This document shows, piece by piece, positions 58,951 through 64,000 of a stretch of 64,000 nt of DNA. The stretch comes from Tetrastigma voinierianum. Lineage: Eukaryota; Streptophyta; Magnoliopsida; Vitales; Vitaceae. The notes below the pieces were generated by a model. The model saw only the letters and a program-made list of their open reading frames with translations, made no database searches and was not told the DNA's origin. The position numbers and the translations under genes are program-made. The DNA is taken from contig JAEQBH010000734.1 in NCBI GenBank assembly GCA_016808115.1, positions 806,001-870,000 on the forward strand. Reading direction: 5' to 3'. Every line of letters starts with the position of its first letter. Position 1 is the first letter of the stretch.

Positions 58951-60250
58951 GTTTATGCCTTTCAGATCATAAATTTTCCATCCCAATGCTTGCTTATTCT
59001 TTTGAGAAGATGTGAGATTATGCCTCGGCGTTACTAGCGCTGAAGAAATCACAACCGGGCAATCGCTTCTACTTTACTTCCCAAAAATGCATACTTAAAT
59101 CATGTGAGGGGTTTGAGTTCTAGCCGGCTGAGGTTCCTCGGGTTCATTACTATCAATGTAGAGGTAAAATTTCTATTCTTTCTCCACTTGCATTCAAGCT
59201 CATTTCGAAATTTTGCCAAGCCAACAGTATAATCGGATAACTCCGGGCTAATATATCTTGCACTTGCCGTTGATTAGCCTGCTTCCTTCCGTAATGGGGT
59301 ATCTAAAATACAGACTTCTCCAGTCATCCTCCTCCCCAGTGCATATGCCTTTACCCATATGAAAATATTGAGTTCCACAATATATTTCTAATGTGGAGTC
59401 AGATGATTCCATTCCAAGAATTGATGATTGCATTTGAAGAAGCCAAAATGGTCTCTAATATGATGGGCACCGACAGAACTTATTGCAATCGGCTCTGCAT
59501 CATACAACAAAATCTACTGATAGTAAAATCATTCCACTTGTATAAGAATGTCCTCTAATGGTTCCGTATTTTACCAGACCACAATGGTTTAAAGTGTGAT
59601 GGACGTGGGCTCGGGCTCACCCAAAAACCCAATTGCTTGTGCCATCACGGCAACAAGATTCACACCAGCTCCTGTGTTCAATGTGCTGCTTTCTCCACAC
59701 CGACATGCCTCCAATATTCACCGAGATCGTGAGGGACATCCCGATCCTTATACTTCACCGAGTCTGCCTCTATAACGGCACTAATCATTTCATGAAAAGG
59801 CCTTATTTACATTGAGACCCTTACCGTGGTACAAATCCTTAAGAATTTTATGCAAGCAGGAACTGCTTAATCATATCGAGGAGAGAATATTGACTTTCAC
59901 TTGCCGTAATACTTTCAACATTTCGCAGAATGTAATGCTTCTTCTTCTGAGAATCTCGCTAAATGCAGGGGTATTCTAATCTTTATCACTTCCCCGCCCA
60001 CTCGACCGTTCTTCCCCGGGCGGTTTCGGCCAATAGCTGGAGCTGGCGACCGCTGGATCCTGGCTTTAATTCTTCTTACTTCGTAAAGTCACAACTGGCC
60101 TTAACTTCATCTTGGCCTTAAGCCCTGGCCGCCCTGCTTCATTCACCACTTTATGATATCATGTGCCGAAAGGAGCCTTCCTTTTCTCGAACTCGAGAAT
60201 TCATCGACAGGGACGCTTTTGAAATTCCAAAATGCATATTGTCCAATTTC
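58951..60250 (-). pseudogene. E10 protease and pre-RT linker
   Basis: 58756-59052 encodes NKQALGWKIYDLKGINPSIC, the pre-RT linker, and 59248-59433 an upstream part of it. The retropepsin lies at about 59580-59830, where KYKDRDVP and an alternative-frame NIGG..EKA pattern match the protease entry of E1, but the DLGA block is frameshifted. 59860-60100 is the linker to gag. Confidence 0.72.
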
Positions 60251-61433
60251 CTGCTTAGTGAACTTTTCTATCATTTCAATTTTCTTCGATCTAGTTTGAT
60301 ATTCAAAGATCTCTCGTTTCCTTCTACAAATACGCCACCACCTTGCTTCTAAATTCGTGGACGCTCGCTCAATGGGAAGATATCGGAGGCATCCGTTGTT
60401 GTATTGAAGTGAAACTTAATGCCGGGCCAGGTTTTGAAGGCATATATATTGATTTCACAATGGACAATTTCCTCCAATTAGTATATTGTTGTCACCCATG
60501 AAACATCTATGGGTGGTTTATTTGACGGCTTTTGCAGCATGGGCATGGTTTTCAAAAGGTTCTCGTGGTAATTATTTGATTGAAAATTGAAGCAAGAAAA
60601 TTGGGATGAAGATAACTCATTAACTGTTTGGATTATGGCTGATTTTTCATTTCCAGATCATCCATTCTTTGAGTTAAAATGATCAATTTTTCATTTATCC
60701 CTATGTCTTCAGAAAATATGTACTTTGTTTCCTCCTTATGTGATTCAATGGCCCCAGCCTTTCAACTTCTAGATCTAGGTTCATCCCAAGCTTTGGAGGT
60801 TTCAGCCATATAGTTCAAAAATCCAAAGCCCATCGATGTTTACTCAAAAGTTACCCCACACATAGTTTCCAACAATCGCTTCATGGCAGGAGACATACCA
60901 CCATGTAAATGGTTCACCAACATCCAAGTATCAAACTCGTGATGTGGGCAAAAATCGATGGCTTCCATAAATCTTTCCCAACACCGGTAAAATCTCTCAC
61001 CATCATGAGTCATGAAAAGCATGTATTTGTCTTTCAAAACTATTGGTCTTGTGAGTGCCGAAAAACTTCGTGAATTCCACTGCAGTTTCAACCCACTTTG
61101 CAATGGTTCTGTGGCCCAATGAGTCGAGCCACATTCGCCTGTCTCTTAGAGTCAATGGAAAGTTTCTAGCTTCAAGTAATCCATGTCCATCATATCTCCT
61201 AAAGGTAGTGCAAACCTCCTCAAAATCCCTAATATGAGTGTATGGATTTCTCATTTTCCATACCATGATATGGGAGTAGAGGTATTCAATATGGCCTCAC
61301 CGCTACATCTTCAAGCAGGAGGAATGATACAGACGGGGCACTCAACTTAGAGGGTGGATGGTCCTCATGGGTTCTATAGGCATTTGATTCATGGGGGTTC
61401 CTGCTTGGCCTGTTCCTCAAGTATGGGATCCAT
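60251..61433 (-). pseudogene. E10 gag
   Basis: Start codon MDPILEEQAKQEPP at 61433, about 335 bp after the primer site, as in E2 and E8. Clean frames 61003-61266 (MRNPYTHIRDFEEVCTTFRR, ARNFPLTLRDRRMWLDSL) and 60840-61103 (MTHDGERFYRCWERFMEAID, LVNHLHGGMSPAMKRLLETM) cover the retrotransposon gag fold with one frameshift between them. This is the best preserved capsid core in the window. A helical segment follows near 60640-60720; no intact zinc knuckle is seen. Confidence 0.87.
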
Positions 61434-61767
61434 GGTATCGCTTGGTACACTAACTTCACTAGCCGGGTTCAATTTGTGTACCTATCCTATTCCAATCTAC
61501 CTGAAGTGTCTTATCCCAATCGTTGCATGCACGCTGTTAAGCACAATTAAAGAGACAAACAAAGAGCAACAAACAACCCGCAAAAAGATTAAAATTAACT
61601 AAAAATAAAAACTGATCAATGAAAACTGAATCGAAACAAAGGTGCTATCAAGCATGGCTAAATCAGCTCTCGTGAATCGAAGTCAAGAAAAGAGGTAAAA
61701 AGGTTACCTTCACTTGTGACGTGATCACAAGTACTTCAACTTACTACCATTTGTAGTTTGGCACCAT

Positions 61768-61783
61768 CCCTGCTAACGCGCCA
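61768..61783 (-). other. E10 primer-binding site, degenerate tRNA-Asp type
   Basis: The plus strand reads CCCTGCTAACGCGCCA, against CCCCGGCAACGGCGCCA expected. It abuts the LTR at 61786 on the minus-strand side. Confidence 0.78.
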
Positions 61784-61785
61784 TT

Positions 61786-63546
61786 TGATCTGCGCTACGC
61801 AGGCTGAGCTAAAATCAACAAAATTTATATACACCTGTTTCTACGACGTCGTAGTCAAGCTAACAGCGATGTTGGTCTAGTGATCGAACACTGGGATGGG
61901 TTTTCATCCTAAAAATGGTTTGCATCGCGCAATGGTTGCAAGGCTTTCTATTTACCTCTTTGGATTTGGGTTTCAAAAAACAAGTGGGAATGGTTTGAAC
62001 CTAAAATTGTAAAAAACTGAAAGTTAAAGTAGAAAAAGTTAACTTTTAAGAATTAGGTTACTAACTTATGTTAAAAGGGAAACAAGTGTCCTCAAGTTTT
62101 ATCCTCGCGTTATGACATGCAACATATAGTCCATGGCATAACCGATCTATATTTAACTAGCAACCTCACCCATGAAACATTCCCTATTTAGTCAAAACAG
62201 AAGCATGCTTATGGCCCTTCTTTAGTTTAAAACCCTAACATTAAATTATCATTTCGTAGGCTCAGAAAGACCATCTAAAGAACAATAAATAAGACTTCAC
62301 CTGAGTATCGTGCATCCTAAAGCATGGAGAGTTGGCCAAATAATAACAAGAATGTTATTTAACCCAATTTGAAGAACCCTAGATGTAAATATTATCTCGC
62401 AGGCTCAGAAAAACCATCTAAAAGAATAACAAATTGAAGACTTGCAGATTTGCCAAATCAATAACATCCCATGTTATGCAACCAAGTTTTGAGAATAAGA
62501 GCCATAAATACACTACCCAAGGGCTTTTAATACAAGAGGACAACATGCATATGCCCCACCACCAAGCTAGCTTCCTTCCTCTCAAAGAAAGGAGGTTTAG
62601 GCCAAGCATCTCTTGAGTCATTATCCTCAAGAGGTGTGTTTGGCAGCCGAGAAAGGGAGAGAAAGAAGATAGAGAAGAGAGAAAAGAAAATAAAAGCAAA
62701 ACCTAAAATAAAAGACTTTATTTACAAAAATAAAAACTTACAAAATATCTTCTCCACAAATTGTTCACCAATTGTCCTCTCATTGTTAAGCAAAACAAAG
62801 AGTGGCTTTTATATAGCCTCCTCAAGGTATGAAAATACCAAAAAACCTATGAAATTGGCTAAGTTATTGGACAATTAAGTAATACACCAAGTTTGGAGGC
62901 GGTTTGGCATTAATTACAAAGCATGACGAGGCATCAATTTTCGCTAGGTTGAGGAATTCCCAAGTAACTAGCTTAAATCAATAAAAGTTCAGCGAAAAAC
63001 ATGAAATTCGCTTAAGGATGGAAAATTAGCAATAAATTTCGCTAAGCTAGCGAAATTCTTGTGAGTAGCGAATCAGATTTTTTCGCTAAGGAAACAGTTG
63101 GTTAGCGAAATTGGATGGTCTAGCGAATGAGGCTTTTTGCTTAAGGTTGCAAAATTTTCGCTAAGGTTGCGAACAAGAATCCTAGCGTAAAATTTTCGCA
63201 AGCTTAAATAAAAATTCCAAATTTTGTTGATCCTTCACCGATTGCCTCCTCTCGTCTTCAACTCGCATCACATTTTCTTCATCTTGCCTTGGTTTTCTCT
63301 CCGATTCTTGGTCGATTGATTTATTGAGACTTGAGTTCAAACTTCATGATTCATCATCTATCTCGACATTGAACTCCAAAAGTGCACAAAAGCCTGCAAA
63401 ACAACCAAAAATACTCTCTAAATGGCGAAGTACTTACTAAGAAGACTAGGAACACTTCACTGGTGAGACATGACAGGATTAATGTGCAAAAGCACTCAAA
63501 ACCTATCTAATATAGGGTTCAAATTGCACTTTTTAAGTATTAATCA
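61786..63546 (-). repeat. E10 5' LTR
   Basis: On the plus strand it starts TGATCTGCGCTACGCAGGCTG and ends TAAGTATTAATCA, with a TTTCGC/GCGAAA cluster at 62935-63215. The TATA box is TATATAA on the minus strand (62809-62815). Most of it aligns by eye with the 3' LTR at 53448-55200. Confidence 0.9.
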
Positions 63547-63990
63547 TTTAAAGCAAGTTGTAGGTGATGGAGTCTCAAATCATTCAAGTCCGAGGTGAAA
63601 CCTCACAGAGAGTTTCAGGGTCGAAAGATCCTTATGACTTGGTGCCCTGCCTTAATTGGTCAGGGGAGTCACGGTAGATCCCCCAAGCATGGACTTTGGT
63701 GAGGTCGATTCTAAGATTGCACCCTACAACGCAAAAAGAATTGTGGGAATAAGAGGTGGGTCCCGATCTATTTAGGCTGGTTAGCATGCTAGGTCGTGGT
63801 CAGAGCTAGTTTGGGGGGGAGTGCTTTGAGCGCTTATTGTCGTAGAGCCGAACAAACAAAACACTTAGATTTTGGTGGAAGTTTCTCGGTTGATTCACCA
63901 AGAAGGAGTACTCTTTAATACTACCTTGTATGGCATTCATTCTCTATGATAGTTATCGACACCGCTTGATGATTTCCTTCTTAGAGTTAG
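63547..63990 (+). other. E6 3' untranslated region, second part
   Basis: Resumes the 3' UTR module after E10: TTGTAGGTGATGGAG.., the second CTTAATTGGTCAGGGGAGTC unit (63650-63670), and the TTAGATTTTGGTGGAAGTT block seen in E3. It runs directly into TGATTAATGC. Confidence 0.75.
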
Positions 63991-64000
63991 TGATTAATGC
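63991..64000 (+). repeat. E6 3' LTR, first 10 bases
   Basis: TGATTAATGC at the window end, directly after the 3' UTR module, matches the common LTR start. The rest is beyond the right edge. Confidence 0.7.

Larger units (their letters stand above)
53448..63546 (-). mobile_element. E10: full-length Athila-like element with gag-pol, no 3' ORF
   Basis: About 10.1 kb, minus strand, inserted in the 3' UTR of E6. LTRs of 1753 and 1761 bp, tRNA-Asp primer site, gag, protease, RT/RNase H and integrase in order. Between the integrase end (about 56280) and the 3' LTR (55200) there is only 3' UTR. Exact target duplications are not visible; the flanks TTTGCAGCG and TTTAAAGC are similar but damaged. Confidence 0.88.
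36899..64000 (+). mobile_element. E6: non-autonomous LTR element hosting four later insertions (partial)
   Basis: Own sequence at 36899-38262, 39729-40045, 49703-49959, 51190-53447 and 63547-64000. It has a 5' LTR, tRNA-Asp primer site, a short coding region, an A/T-rich and TTTCGC-rich 3' region, the shared 3' UTR module and the first 10 bp of a 3' LTR. No protease, RT, integrase or 3' ORF is visible in these pieces, so it looks internally deleted. Without the nested insertions its internal part is only about 4 kb. Confidence 0.75.

Overview
The window is plant nuclear DNA made almost entirely of nested LTR retrotransposons. No host gene, tRNA, rRNA or CRISPR array can be supported. Most elements are Ty3/Gypsy of the Athila group. 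The evidence is a primer-binding site complementary to the 3' end of plant tRNA-Asp, a DLGA-type protease, YMDD reverse transcriptase, a typical plant integrase ending, and an extra ORF 3' of pol. One long AT-rich Copia-like LTR lies at the left edge. The nesting suggests heterochromatin of a flowering plant. The species cannot be named from the sequence.

Layout, with elements named here in left-to-right order. E0 (-) is a Copia-like 5' LTR (999-2718) plus leader, running off the left edge. E1 (-) is an Athila-like element split into 2719-5743, 15655-17005 and 28764-29048. E0 landed in its RT, E2 (+, 5744-15654) just upstream of its gag start, and E3 (+, 17006-28763) in its 5' LTR. E4 (-) is a 510-bp RT remnant (29049-29558) caught between E1 and E5. 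E5 (-) has its 3' LTR at 29559-30847, a 3' ORF, and a tandemly duplicated integrase segment up to 36898. E6 (+) starts at 36899; its 3' LTR begins at 63991 and runs off the right edge. Inside E6 are solo LTR E7 (38263-39723), full element E8 (+, 40051-49697), solo LTR E9 (-, about 49960-51189) and full element E10 (-, 53448-63546).

The elements form a modular set. E3 has gag, protease, RT/RNase H, integrase and a 3' ORF. E2 and E8 keep gag, protease and 3' ORF but share the same loss of RT, RNase H and integrase. E10 keeps gag-pol but lacks the 3' ORF. E6 has only a short unrecognised coding stretch. This suggests non-autonomous lineages that depended on relatives such as E3 or E10 for reverse transcription and integration.

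All Athila-like LTRs share an unusual 11-bp terminal inverted repeat, and several carry clusters of TTTCGCTA/TAGCGAAA words upstream of the TATA box. Two insertions have perfect 5-bp target duplications (E7 CAAGT, E8 CCTAG). Every coding region is broken by frameshifts and stops. Paired LTRs differ largely by small indels, so part of the breakage may be assembly error rather than decay.
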